Shown piece after piece: positions 7,239 to 15,167 of a stretch of 64,000 nucleotides of DNA. Positions within the stretch are counted from its first letter, which is position 1; each line of letters begins with the position of its first letter. The stretch is from JAHIGH01 sp964564035 (lineage in GTDB: Bacteria; Patescibacteriota; Microgenomatia; Levybacterales; UBA12049), in contig CAZLZN010000002.1 in NCBI GenBank assembly GCA_964564035.1, positions 1 through 64,000 of the forward strand. The letters run 5' to 3'. The notes below the pieces were generated by a model. That model did not search any database. It was not told the DNA's origin and worked only from the letters and a program-made list of their open reading frames with translations. Position numbers and translations under genes: made by a program.

Positions 7239-8969
7239 ATGAAAGCAGAGAGAAATCCCCTAGGTATGGATGGCTGTGCCGCTGCGTTCGGAAATTTAGC
7301 AACAGCATATCCAAATCTGGAGAAACAAAAAACGGCGGTAAAAGAACAGCCTCAGCCGGAGGAATTATCCCTTGGCGACTTAAATCCGTTGATACATGGA
7401 ATTGATTTTAACTCCGGTATACCTGAGCTTATATCTGGCGTAATAAAAGAAAAAATTGTTAAATATAAGGGTGTTGAGCCTGAATTTTTAGGAAGTACAT
7501 CGGTTTTTAGTCCCAAAGCCAAAGCCAATGTCCCCAGATTTATTTCAAGGTTCATCGTTGATCAGCTTACGGAAAAACAAATGGAATTATTGGAAAATGC
7601 TGTACGCGATACATATAAAGGCCCAGTAAGAACAAGAACAACAAGCGATGGAGTGCCTTTAGACCCGAAATTGGAGAGATATCCGCCCATAAATGCAGGG
7701 GACGAAAGATATTCCAATTCCAACGGATGGTATATGGGTTTAGGCGGGTTGCCCACGGATAGCGGGCATCAGGGATTATTTGTATATAAAGATCTGGGCG
7801 ATGTAACAAAGGATAATTTTACTAAAAAGTCGGACAAGCCCGACAATAAGTATGTTGTGGAAATAAGAGAGGGTTCGCTTTATCAAACTGACTTAGTTAA
7901 TATGATCACGCAAGTCGCGGTTATTTTAAATAATGAGAAGCCTCCGGACAAAGGTGATCTTATATATGAAACATACTACGATTTACTGAGAAGAAATATT
8001 AACACCGCTGAGTTAAACTCATTACATGGCTTAGATGAACAGAAAGAAAAGATTAGAAGAAGATTGCTACTTCCGTTAACAAATCCCGATTTAAGCAAAG
8101 GTATAAATCAAAATCCGGAATCGGTCCTAATGGCGGGGGTACCTGGAACAGGGAAAACGCATCTTGTTAAACAGCTGATTAGCCGGGATACTGATACATT
8201 TATAATTCCGGTAACGCCATATAGGCTTTTGGAAGAACTTATGGCTCCTAGCGAAAAAAAAGAGCTTTTCCCCAGGATAGCTCAGATATCAAGAGACACG
8301 AAAAAACCCGTGATTTTACATGTTGATGATATTGAAGAAATTGCAGGCGAGGATAGCCCTCAATCCAATTTTCTGAATTTAATGGCAGGCGTCAAGCAAC
8401 AGGGGTTCTATATTATTGCGTCAACAAATAAGCCGGAAGTTTTACACCCGTCACTTTTAGAGCCTCAGCGTTTTGGAGTTTTGATATATACGGGATTACA
8501 GGATGAAAAAGCCAGAAAAGCTATTCTGGATATACACGCTACACCCAAAACTAAACGCTTGGCACAGCCTTTATTTGATTCGGAAAAAGAAAGAGATCTG
8601 ATTTTATCCGAAGTTGCCAGATTAACGGATGGTTTTACCCCCCGGTATTTGGCGCAAATAACCACAGCCGCCAAAGCAAATTTAGCCTCTAGAGTCGCTA
8701 GGGAGACAGGTTCTGAAGTTGGGTTAAAAGAAGAGGATTTACAGGGTCATAAGTTTAATGCGGAAGATTGGGAAAAAGCATTAGTTGAAATATATGCACA
8801 ATACGATAAAAGAAAGATAGAGAAAAGAGATAATGAAATAAGAAAATTTATGGATAAAGCACAAAGCAATGAAGCGGGTTTTATCGCGCAAACATCAGCA
8901 GCAGTAGTATTTTCAAAAGAAATACATATTAAAATAGGAGAAGTCAGGACACAAAAAATACCAAACTAA
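7239..8969 (+). CDS. AAA+ ATPase with a long unassigned N-terminal region
   Basis: A 576-residue cytoplasmic protein. Residues 1-265 match nothing I know. The AAA+ module follows: Walker A GVPGTGKT at 300-307, Walker B VILHVDDIEEI (Asp-Asp rather than Asp-Glu), a sensor-1 type strand FYIIASTNKPEVL, an arginine-finger-like SLLEPQRFG, and an alpha-helical lid with GFTPRYLAQIT. The layout resembles protein-remodelling AAA+ ATPases. Next are a 62-residue charged protein and two secreted proteases on the other strand. Residues 160-190 are rich in Gly, Asn and Ser. Confidence 0.78.
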   Translation: MKAERNPLGMDGCAAAFGNLATAYPNLEKQKTAVKEQPQPEELSLGDLNPLIHGIDFNSGIPELISGVIKEKIVKYKGVEPEFLGSTSVFSPKAKANVPRFISRFIVDQLTEKQMELLENAVRDTYKGPVRTRTTSDGVPLDPKLERYPPINAGDERYSNSNGWYMGLGGLPTDSGHQGLFVYKDLGDVTKDNFTKKSDKPDNKYVVEIREGSLYQTDLVNMITQVAVILNNEKPPDKGDLIYETYYDLLRRNINTAELNSLHGLDEQKEKIRRRLLLPLTNPDLSKGINQNPESVLMAGVPGTGKTHLVKQLISRDTDTFIIPVTPYRLLEELMAPSEKKELFPRIAQISRDTKKPVILHVDDIEEIAGEDSPQSNFLNLMAGVKQQGFYIIASTNKPEVLHPSLLEPQRFGVLIYTGLQDEKARKAILDIHATPKTKRLAQPLFDSEKERDLILSEVARLTDGFTPRYLAQITTAAKANLASRVARETGSEVGLKEEDLQGHKFNAEDWEKALVEIYAQYDKRKIEKRDNEIRKFMDKAQSNEAGFIAQTSAAVVFSKEIHIKIGEVRTQKIPN

Positions 8970-9020
8970 CACAAGGAGTGCCATTTGACATTTTCCACGA
9001 GTATTGAGACTCTTAAATAG

Positions 9021-9209
9021 ATGGAAGAAAACCCAAACGTACAGCAGCAGGCACAAAATAACAATCAACCGCCAGAGAATACTGAACAAAAAAAAGACGG
9101 CTTGATGCCCGGCCAGCGGGAGGAGGACGAGCTCAATCTCATCGGCGACACCATCTTCGGCATTGCGGCAATCTGGATAAAAAAGCTCAAAAATATATTC
9201 CGAAGTTAG
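9021..9209 (+). CDS. 62-residue protein, polar N-terminus and basic amphipathic C-terminus
   Basis: The first 25 residues are Asn/Gln/Pro-rich (NVQQQAQNNNQPPENTEQK). The middle is acidic, and residues 40-62 (LIGDTIFGIAAIWIKKLKNIFRS) form a hydrophobic-basic helix that could lie on a membrane. It begins 51 bp after the AAA+ stop. A TTGACA (8986) upstream hints at its own promoter. No known family. It could be an adaptor or substrate of the ATPase, but that is only an inference from position. Confidence 0.55.
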   Translation: MEENPNVQQQAQNNNQPPENTEQKKDGLMPGQREEDELNLIGDTIFGIAAIWIKKLKNIFRS

Positions 9210-9258
9210 AATAATTGCGGGTGGTAGACTAATCTTTCATTTACTCGAATTTCTAATT

Positions 9259-10197
9259 TTAAGGCAATTGTTCTTCAAGTGCATTAATTGTCCCTGCCCT
9301 CGTACCCAGCAGGAAGGCGGTATTCTTAAGAGAATATGCGGATACTGCAGTAATTACTCCGACTAGTTCGCCATTGTCAGGATTATAAATCCCTCCCCCG
9401 CTATGTCCGTAAGTGAAAATATTTTTATCTGTAAACATGCCAAACTCATAAAAAGTACTTCCCGTACTGCAATTAAACAAATTGTTGAATTTATACCCCC
9501 CGGCATATGTAGCAGCCGCGTATGAATCTGTTCGGCCGTCTCGGGCAAAAATAATAATATGCTGGTTTTGCCTTTTGTCTGCAATATCTGCTACTTCAGT
9601 TTTATCCGGATATGGTTTTTCATCAGTGCTTATTATTGCTGCATCCAGATCATTTGTTTTTAGAATATTCTCCGCCTCATGTTTATTCCCCGCAGAATCT
9701 GTTATGCTGACTGCCAATTCTGATGGTGCATAGTTTCCAAAACAGTGTGCAGCAGTCGCAATCCTGCCTCCTCCAATATGTACCCCGTTGCACCTTAATG
9801 GCTTTGTATAATCCGCGGTTTTGATTTCAATTAATACGTTTGATTTTTGGATTGTGCCGTAGGCTTTCTCCATTTTATGTCTAATTATTAGATTTTCTCC
9901 AACTTTAAACCCGGCGTTGCGAGATACATTATATAAATATTTATTAGAATCAGGAATTTGTTTCAACTTGCTGCTTAACGGCTTCAAAAAAGATGAATAT
10001 TCGGTATTTTCTCTTTTTGTACGAGTATGGCTATCATTTATATCCTTAAATGTTCCGGATTGAAAACCGGGTTCGCATAAGTTCAATTTCGGCACGTCAT
10101 CCGTGCGAATATCCGCTAAAGTTAAAAGCACAATAACTGCAAGCGCGTTTGTAGATTTATCTCTGTGTACAGGTACTTTTTCAACTTCTTTACCCAT
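9259..10197 (-). CDS. Trypsin-like serine protease, membrane-anchored (copy 1)
   Basis: A 312-residue chymotrypsin-fold protease. The triad is visible as His in IATAAHCFGN, Asp in NDLDAAII and Ser in YGHSGGGIYN. A CNGVHIGGGRI strand precedes the His motif, as in the paralog next door. A hydrophobic stretch at about residues 18-31 (NALAVIVLLTLADI) would act as signal or anchor, so the catalytic domain is probably outside the cell. About 130 residues of linker precede the protease domain. Confidence 0.85.
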   Translation of the reverse strand: MGKEVEKVPVHRDKSTNALAVIVLLTLADIRTDDVPKLNLCEPGFQSGTFKDINDSHTRTKRENTEYSSFLKPLSSKLKQIPDSNKYLYNVSRNAGFKVGENLIIRHKMEKAYGTIQKSNVLIEIKTADYTKPLRCNGVHIGGGRIATAAHCFGNYAPSELAVSITDSAGNKHEAENILKTNDLDAAIISTDEKPYPDKTEVADIADKRQNQHIIIFARDGRTDSYAAATYAGGYKFNNLFNCSTGSTFYEFGMFTDKNIFTYGHSGGGIYNPDNGELVGVITAVSAYSLKNTAFLLGTRAGTINALEEQLP

Positions 10198-10315
10198 TAA
10201 TCAATTATATCCCATATTTGTTAAAAAGCAATATTATAGGTTATAAAAATTAATTACATAGTCATGGAGATGTATTCCCCCTGAGCGTATTCAAATTAGA
10301 CCAAATTTGATTTAT

Positions 10316-11251
10316 TCATTCTTTGCTTAACTCCTTAAAAACTTGTCCTCTGGTCCCTGCAATCGCCTGGACATTCTCGAATGGCCTCAACACAAATTCT
10401 GTGAAAATGCCTACCACCTTACCTGTATTCGGATCAAATACGCCGCTTCCGCTATGTCCCTTCTCAGGTTGAGAGCTTTGTGCATATGCCAAAAATCCCA
10501 ACCGAGTTTTTTTCAGGTCACAATTTTTTTGTTGAGCACTGCTATAACCCCCGACATAGACTGTTTTGTATGCTTTTTCAGCTCCCCATTTTCTTGAAAA
10601 TATTGTAAGGGACGAATTTGGTTCAAGTTTTGAGACGTCGCCTAGCTGTGCTTCACCCGGATATCCCAAGTTGCCTGTATGGATAAGTGCAGCATCTACC
10701 CCGCTCATGGCAACTGCGTATTTGCCTTCATGCACATTCCCTGAGTTGTCGATTATTCGCACGTTTTGCTTTTCAAGCGGATCATCATCCAGGCAATGCG
10801 ACGCGGTAGCTATCCTGCCTCTGCCAATATGTACGCCGTTGCATAAAGAGGCTCCTTTATCGCCTGTTCTAACTTCTATCTCTACATTTGCCATAGCCAT
10901 TCGCTCGTTTATTTCACTTTCGGAGCTGATCTTGCCGATTCGTGTTTTCTCGTTTAGTACTTTATTTAAAATTACAATATTATTGTCCTCAAAAAAATCA
11001 ATCTTATCCAGGTAAAATTTAATTTTATAATCATTTTTTTTATTCTCCTTTAACGGTCTGACTTCTGAAATATTATTGGAATCTGGAAATATATCGGTTT
11101 TTAGGCTTCCTGTTTGCGTAATATCTTCACACATCGCGCGCGCCAGATCATTTTGGCCAATCATTTCACATCCTGCTGATCCGATTAGTACTGTTAAGAC
11201 TGCGGGAAGTTTATATTTACTCAATCTACTTCTATACGACTCCGGACTCAT
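10316..11251 (-). CDS. Trypsin-like serine protease, probable lipoprotein (copy 2)
   Basis: A 311-residue paralog of the downstream protease: His in IATASHCLDD, Asp in GVDAALIHTG, Ser in GHSGSGVFDP. The N-terminus (KYKLPAVLTVLIGSAGCEM) is a hydrophobic segment ending in a possible lipobox Cys, though position -3 is Ser rather than the preferred Leu/Val/Ile. The two copies are separated by 118 bp without an obvious terminator. Transcription is predicted to start at or next to the ATG. Confidence 0.84.
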   Translation of the reverse strand: MSPESYRSRLSKYKLPAVLTVLIGSAGCEMIGQNDLARAMCEDITQTGSLKTDIFPDSNNISEVRPLKENKKNDYKIKFYLDKIDFFEDNNIVILNKVLNEKTRIGKISSESEINERMAMANVEIEVRTGDKGASLCNGVHIGRGRIATASHCLDDDPLEKQNVRIIDNSGNVHEGKYAVAMSGVDAALIHTGNLGYPGEAQLGDVSKLEPNSSLTIFSRKWGAEKAYKTVYVGGYSSAQQKNCDLKKTRLGFLAYAQSSQPEKGHSGSGVFDPNTGKVVGIFTEFVLRPFENVQAIAGTRGQVFKELSKE

Positions 11252-11257
11252 ATCGTT

Positions 11258-11286
11258 ATATTATATACAAGCTATTTAAAAGTCAA
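11258..11286 (-). promoter_or_regulatory. Promoter of protease copy 2
   Basis: On the minus strand, TTGACT (11286-11281) is followed by TAATAT (11263-11258) after 17 bp, or TATAAT (11265-11260) after 15 bp. The -10 ends about 6-8 bases from the ATG at 11251, implying a leaderless or nearly leaderless mRNA. Confidence 0.6.
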
Positions 11287-11346
11287 TTAATACTCATTTT
11301 AAATTTACATAAATTTCTTGATGTGCGATAATATCTATCAATTAGC

Positions 11347-12498
11347 ATGTCGGAAATACAAAAGAAATCTCTGCCTATTGTAACTCATCTTTACGAGATC
11401 GACCTCATCAGAACTCTCACCGTAATCTCAGTCGTTGCCCTGCATACAATTTCATATATGAAATATCTCGCGGTAAATCCCGCTTCGCTTCAGTGGCTTT
11501 ATGTTGCCGGACACACTCTCAACTACAGCCGCTATATGTTCATGTTTGCAACGGCTTTTGTACTGACATATGTCTATTCACATAAAAATCTTGAAATAAA
11601 AAAATTCTATTCCAAACGCCTGCTCGTCGTATTTATACCCTACCTCCTTTGGAGTATAATTTACATAATTTTCAATCGCTACCCCGTTTCACCGGATAAA
11701 TTTATTTTCCTCACGATTGATAGTATAATCTATGGTACAGCCTCATTCCAGCTTTATTATATCCTAATAACGCTTCAATTTTATGCGATTTTTCCATTTT
11801 TTTTGAGGCTATTAAAAAAATACACCAACCACTTATTCCCAATTCTAATAACATTCTTTTTTATACAGCTAGCATGGATGTATTATGACTTCAATTATAT
11901 ACAGACCGGCATCCACAAAATACCGGACACATTTAAAGAACTTATAAAATATCGAGACCGTATTTTTTTGGAATACATTTTCTTTTTTGTTTTCGGAGGG
12001 GTAGCGGCTCTAAAATGGCAATTATTCAAAAATTACTTCAATAAGTATGGCAAATATATTCCGTTCCTGTTAATTTCTACATATGTCGTTTATACCATTT
12101 ATTTTCTGGCTCAGTTAAACATTTTTAATATTCCGCAATATCGTGCATCCGGCAGTCTCCAGCCAAGCTCTACTATATTCAGTACGGCTATGATAATATT
12201 CCTCGTCTTCGTTTCATACCTATGGTCTCAAAGAAGAATATTCCATAAAGCCGTTCAACTGATTTCAAACACATCATTCGGAATATATTTCGTTCATGTC
12301 ATTGCGCTCTCCGTCACTCGCACGCATATTCTGCCATTAATACCCGCTGATTTGCCGCTATTTTTCAAAATATTACTGGTATTTTTAATTGCCTTCGGGT
12401 TTTCTGTTATGGTTTCCCTGTTTCTTTTAAAAATACCGTTTCTTAGCTGGGCAATCGGCAAAACACGTAGTGCGGGAATAGATAATAAATCAAAGTAG
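11347..12498 (+). CDS. Acyltransferase family 3 membrane protein
   Basis: Integral membrane O-acyltransferase of the OafA/YrhL type, which adds acetyl or other acyl groups to extracellular sugars or envelope polymers. The family N-terminus is present (YEIDLIRTLTVISVVALHTISY, with the conserved Arg and active-site His), followed by about ten spans and the typical late motif NTSFGIYFVHVIAL. The length of 383 residues is normal. The substrate is unknown. It faces the divergent protease gene across a 95-bp spacer. Confidence 0.88.
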   Translation: MSEIQKKSLPIVTHLYEIDLIRTLTVISVVALHTISYMKYLAVNPASLQWLYVAGHTLNYSRYMFMFATAFVLTYVYSHKNLEIKKFYSKRLLVVFIPYLLWSIIYIIFNRYPVSPDKFIFLTIDSIIYGTASFQLYYILITLQFYAIFPFFLRLLKKYTNHLFPILITFFFIQLAWMYYDFNYIQTGIHKIPDTFKELIKYRDRIFLEYIFFFVFGGVAALKWQLFKNYFNKYGKYIPFLLISTYVVYTIYFLAQLNIFNIPQYRASGSLQPSSTIFSTAMIIFLVFVSYLWSQRRIFHKAVQLISNTSFGIYFVHVIALSVTRTHILPLIPADLPLFFKILLVFLIAFGFSVMVSLFLLKIPFLSWAIGKTRSAGIDNKSK

Positions 12499-12501
12499 AG
12501 A

Positions 12502-13254
12502 TTATTTATTCAGTACAAATTTTTCAAGTACCCAGGCTATTGCCCCGTCCTCGGCCGCAGGAGCTATATAGTCGGCAATTTCCTTCAGTTCCTGAGTCGC
12601 TGACTCGACCGCAATCTTTATACCGCACGCCATCAGCAGAGGAAAATCATTGTTGCTGTCCCCCACTCCGATTATCTGACTTCTGTCGATTTTTAAAATC
12701 TTTGCCGTTTCAATAAGTCCGTGCTGTTTGGTAGCTTCCGGATCGGTGATATGTATATCTGCCTTGCCTTTTTCGCTTGACTGGACAGTATGAGTTGCCA
12801 CATGATTGTCTTCATGTATCAACCTCTTCACATCCTGAATTGCTCCAATATCTACATTGTGTACGGCTATAACAAAAGGCTTGTAAGGTCTGTAATTTTT
12901 GTCAAAATCATAATCCAGTCCGTCATCCTGTATCCAGAAATTTAATTTTTTATTTTTGAGTAGTTTGCAGATCTTCAGTACATCACTGTGATCCATGAAG
13001 CGCTCGTAGATATAATCCCGGTACGGCGCGTTCACGAGCTGTGCGCCTCCGCTGAGAATAGATGGACCCTTGAGCTTTAGCCCGTCAAATAGATATTTGA
13101 CCTGACCATAAGGCCTGGCTGTTGCTAATCCGATGTGAATTTGATTGCCTGATGCTACTACAGCATCAATAATTCTTTGTGATGGTAGTTTTGTACTTCT
13201 GTTCGGTATAAGCGTACCGTCCACGTCGGTAATCAGTGCTTTAATATTCACCAT
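12502..13254 (-). CDS. HAD-superfamily hydrolase, Cof-type
   Basis: A 250-residue phosphatase. Motif I is DVDGTLIPN (residues 10-18), motif II includes LATAR, and motif IV is GVGDSNNDFPLLMA; the C-terminal KEIADYIAPAAEDGAIAWVLEKF tail is typical of Cof/sugar-phosphatase HADs with a C2 cap. The substrate cannot be told from sequence. It is convergent with the acyltransferase gene, 3 bp between stops. Confidence 0.88.
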   Translation of the reverse strand: MVNIKALITDVDGTLIPNRSTKLPSQRIIDAVVASGNQIHIGLATARPYGQVKYLFDGLKLKGPSILSGGAQLVNAPYRDYIYERFMDHSDVLKICKLLKNKKLNFWIQDDGLDYDFDKNYRPYKPFVIAVHNVDIGAIQDVKRLIHEDNHVATHTVQSSEKGKADIHITDPEATKQHGLIETAKILKIDRSQIIGVGDSNNDFPLLMACGIKIAVESATQELKEIADYIAPAAEDGAIAWVLEKFVLNK

Positions 13255-13334
13255 TCATCTCTTTTCCACCGGCACAAATTACACTATATTCGTATTTAGA
13301 CAATTAGTCGGATAAATTCTTTATAGCCGGTATT

Positions 13335-13649
13335 TTATAATTTTGAATTTATGATCTGAGTTATATCGCCAAGAGTAACTTTGTCGGCAGGCTTGTATGT
13401 GACTTCCCCGCTTTCATTTTTACCTTGCGGTATCTTTGCGAACTCATCATCTGAAAGTTTTATACCCAGATCGTCCTGGATCTTTACTGCAAGCTGTACT
13501 ACATCAAGCGAGTCCATTTTCAGATCGCTAAGCGTAAGCTCCTCTTTGGAGGAAACATTGCTCTCGGACATTGCCTTGGTAACTGCGTCTTCCCCGCCCA
13601 TTATGTAATTTTTTACTAATTCGTCGACTGATACTGTTTTATTACCCAT
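13335..13649 (-). CDS. acpP: Acyl carrier protein (enlarged)
   Basis: Carries acyl chains on a phosphopantetheine arm. The attachment site is Ser47 in LKMDSLDVVQL, followed by the usual helix-II sequence KIQDDLGIKLSDDEF. At 104 residues it is longer than typical ACP (about 78), with an N-terminal extension (residues 15-35) and an insertion near 75-90 (PQGKNESGEVTYKPAD). The start at 13649 is set by GGGAGGTGA five bases upstream; the in-frame ATG six codons earlier lies upstream of that site. The phosphopantetheinyl transferase needed to activate it is encoded 770 bp away. Confidence 0.9.
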   Translation of the reverse strand: MGNKTVSVDELVKNYIMGGEDAVTKAMSESNVSSKEELTLSDLKMDSLDVVQLAVKIQDDLGIKLSDDEFAKIPQGKNESGEVTYKPADKVTLGDITQIINSKL

Positions 13650-13731
13650 ATAAATCACCTCCCTCAAAAGATTTATTAAATCTATTTACATTTTACAATA
13701 AAACCAAATGCCATTTCAATACAAAAGATCA

Positions 13732-13767
13732 CTCGGACTTTCAAATCCGAGCTTAGTTTTGTATAAT
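13732..13767 (+). promoter_or_regulatory. Inverted repeat and -10 box in the ACP/HAD divergent region
   Basis: CTCGGA (13732-13737) and TCCGAG (13746-13751) form a perfect 6-bp stem around an 8-nt loop. TATAAT follows at 13762-13767. Because both flanking genes are transcribed outwards, the hairpin is more likely an operator-like element than a terminator. The -10 box covers the first in-frame ATG (13766) of the HAD gene, which excludes that codon as start. Confidence 0.4.
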
Positions 13768-13786
13768 GACAAAATATACAGCATTT

Positions 13787-14449
13787 ATGGTAAAAGTAAT
13801 TGTTTTCGATTTTGACGGCACGATCGCGAATTCCATACCGCTTTCAATAACTATATTAAAAAAGTTAGCTCTCAATGATTTTAAAAAAAAGATAGACGAT
13901 AATCTGGTAAAAGAACTCCGGGACAAGCCTATTCCGGAGATTTTTAAAGCCCTGGGGATATCCATAGTAAAATTGCCGATAATTGCCATGAAAGCGCGGC
14001 GTGAGTTCAATAAAGAAATTGCCAAGCTCAAACCGTTCAAAGACATGAATTCACTGCTCTTGGATATGCACTCACAAGGTTATAGATTGGGTATAGTCAG
14101 CTCCAACAGTATAGAAAGTATCGAGATTTTCCTCAAAGAGAATCAGCTGGAAATTTTTGATTTTATTTATTCCAATTCCAAAGTTTTCGGTAAGTCCAGC
14201 AGTTTAAAAAAAGTAATGAAAGAATATAAATGCACAGAAAAAGAAATTATTTATTTAGGCGATGAGATCAGGGATATTCAAGCAGCCCACGAAATAGGCA
14301 TCAAGAATATATCCGTTACGTGGGGAGTCAACTCCGAAGAAAAACTGACAGGGTATGACCCTGATTTTATCGCGCGGAGTCCGCAGGACATTATGAAAAT
14401 CATAAAAAAGATACACGCAGATGACAAACAAATTTTCCCCGCTGAATAA
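13787..14449 (+). CDS. HAD-superfamily hydrolase, phosphoglycolate-phosphatase-like
   Basis: A 220-residue HAD with motif I FDFDGTIANS, motif II SSNS, the family lysine in SKVFGKSSSLKKV, and motif IV GDEIRDIQAAHEIG followed by GIKNISVTWGVN. This is the pattern of PGP/Gph-like small-molecule phosphatases. I chose the ATG at 13787 (MVKVIVFDFDGT) because the earlier ATG lies inside a -10 box. The 3' end overlaps the next gene by 29 bp. Confidence 0.82.
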   Translation: MVKVIVFDFDGTIANSIPLSITILKKLALNDFKKKIDDNLVKELRDKPIPEIFKALGISIVKLPIIAMKARREFNKEIAKLKPFKDMNSLLLDMHSQGYRLGIVSSNSIESIEIFLKENQLEIFDFIYSNSKVFGKSSSLKKVMKEYKCTEKEIIYLGDEIRDIQAAHEIGIKNISVTWGVNSEEKLTGYDPDFIARSPQDIMKIIKKIHADDKQIFPAE

Positions 14450-15167
14450 AACTGCCGCACGCCTGAAGCGTAAAATATTGACCGATAATCCCGGCTTGGC
14501 AGGCATAGGGTTCGTCTTGATCGATTCTAATGAATTTAAAGTGTCTTCAGTTACGAAGTATCTGACGGATACCGAAATGGCGCACTCAAAAAACAGACTT
14601 CATAGCATGGCCGGCAGGCTTGCGGCCAAAAAAGCCATTAATCAAGCACTAGGAGATACAATTCCGTACAAGGAGATCGGTATATTATCTTCAAGCTCGT
14701 CAAGACCCGTGATATTTTCCAAAAATCAAATTATCAATAAGTCTCCCGGTTTAGCGCTGAGCATAACCCACGAGGATGATTTAGCTTCAGCGATCGCTAT
14801 ATCGTCCGGCAAGCATATTGGCGTCGGTATTGATATCGCCCGCGTTGATCGGGTAGAGAAAGCTTTTAATAATCAAAAAGTTCTGGATTATGTTCTGACC
14901 GGTAGTGAACAGGAAATATATAGACAAATACAAGACGCCGCGCTTTTTTGGTCGTGCAAAGAAGCCGCTGCCAAGGCTCTCGGCATCGGCATTTGGCATG
15001 GCGGATACCTGAAAGACATAGAAATTACCAATATTTCAGACGCCATAGAGCTGATATTCAAAAATAAACTGCAAGATCTATTTATGTCGCGCGGCTTCAA
15101 AGAGACCAAAATATACTTAACAACTGACGGGGTATATAAATTAGCTATCGCATTATTAGTGCCTTAA
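14421..15167 (+). CDS. 4'-phosphopantetheinyl transferase superfamily protein
   Basis: Transfers phosphopantetheine from CoA to the conserved Ser of carrier proteins. Visible motifs are LALSITHEDDLASAIAI, GVGIDIARVDRV (Mg-binding Asp) and FWSCKEAAAKALGIG, the W-S-x-K-E-A signature. At 248 residues it is longer than AcpS (about 120) and lies in the Sfp-like size range, but it looks like one AcpS-type C-terminal core with an extended N-terminal half. The ACP gene is close by on the other strand, its obvious client. Confidence 0.85.
   Translation: MTNKFSPLNKTAARLKRKILTDNPGLAGIGFVLIDSNEFKVSSVTKYLTDTEMAHSKNRLHSMAGRLAAKKAINQALGDTIPYKEIGILSSSSSRPVIFSKNQIINKSPGLALSITHEDDLASAIAISSGKHIGVGIDIARVDRVEKAFNNQKVLDYVLTGSEQEIYRQIQDAALFWSCKEAAAKALGIGIWHGGYLKDIEITNISDAIELIFKNKLQDLFMSRGFKETKIYLTTDGVYKLAIALLVP

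Noticed and set aside
13732..13751. Rho-independent terminator
   Set aside because: The stem lies between two divergent start sites, where no transcript should end, and the following T-run is short.
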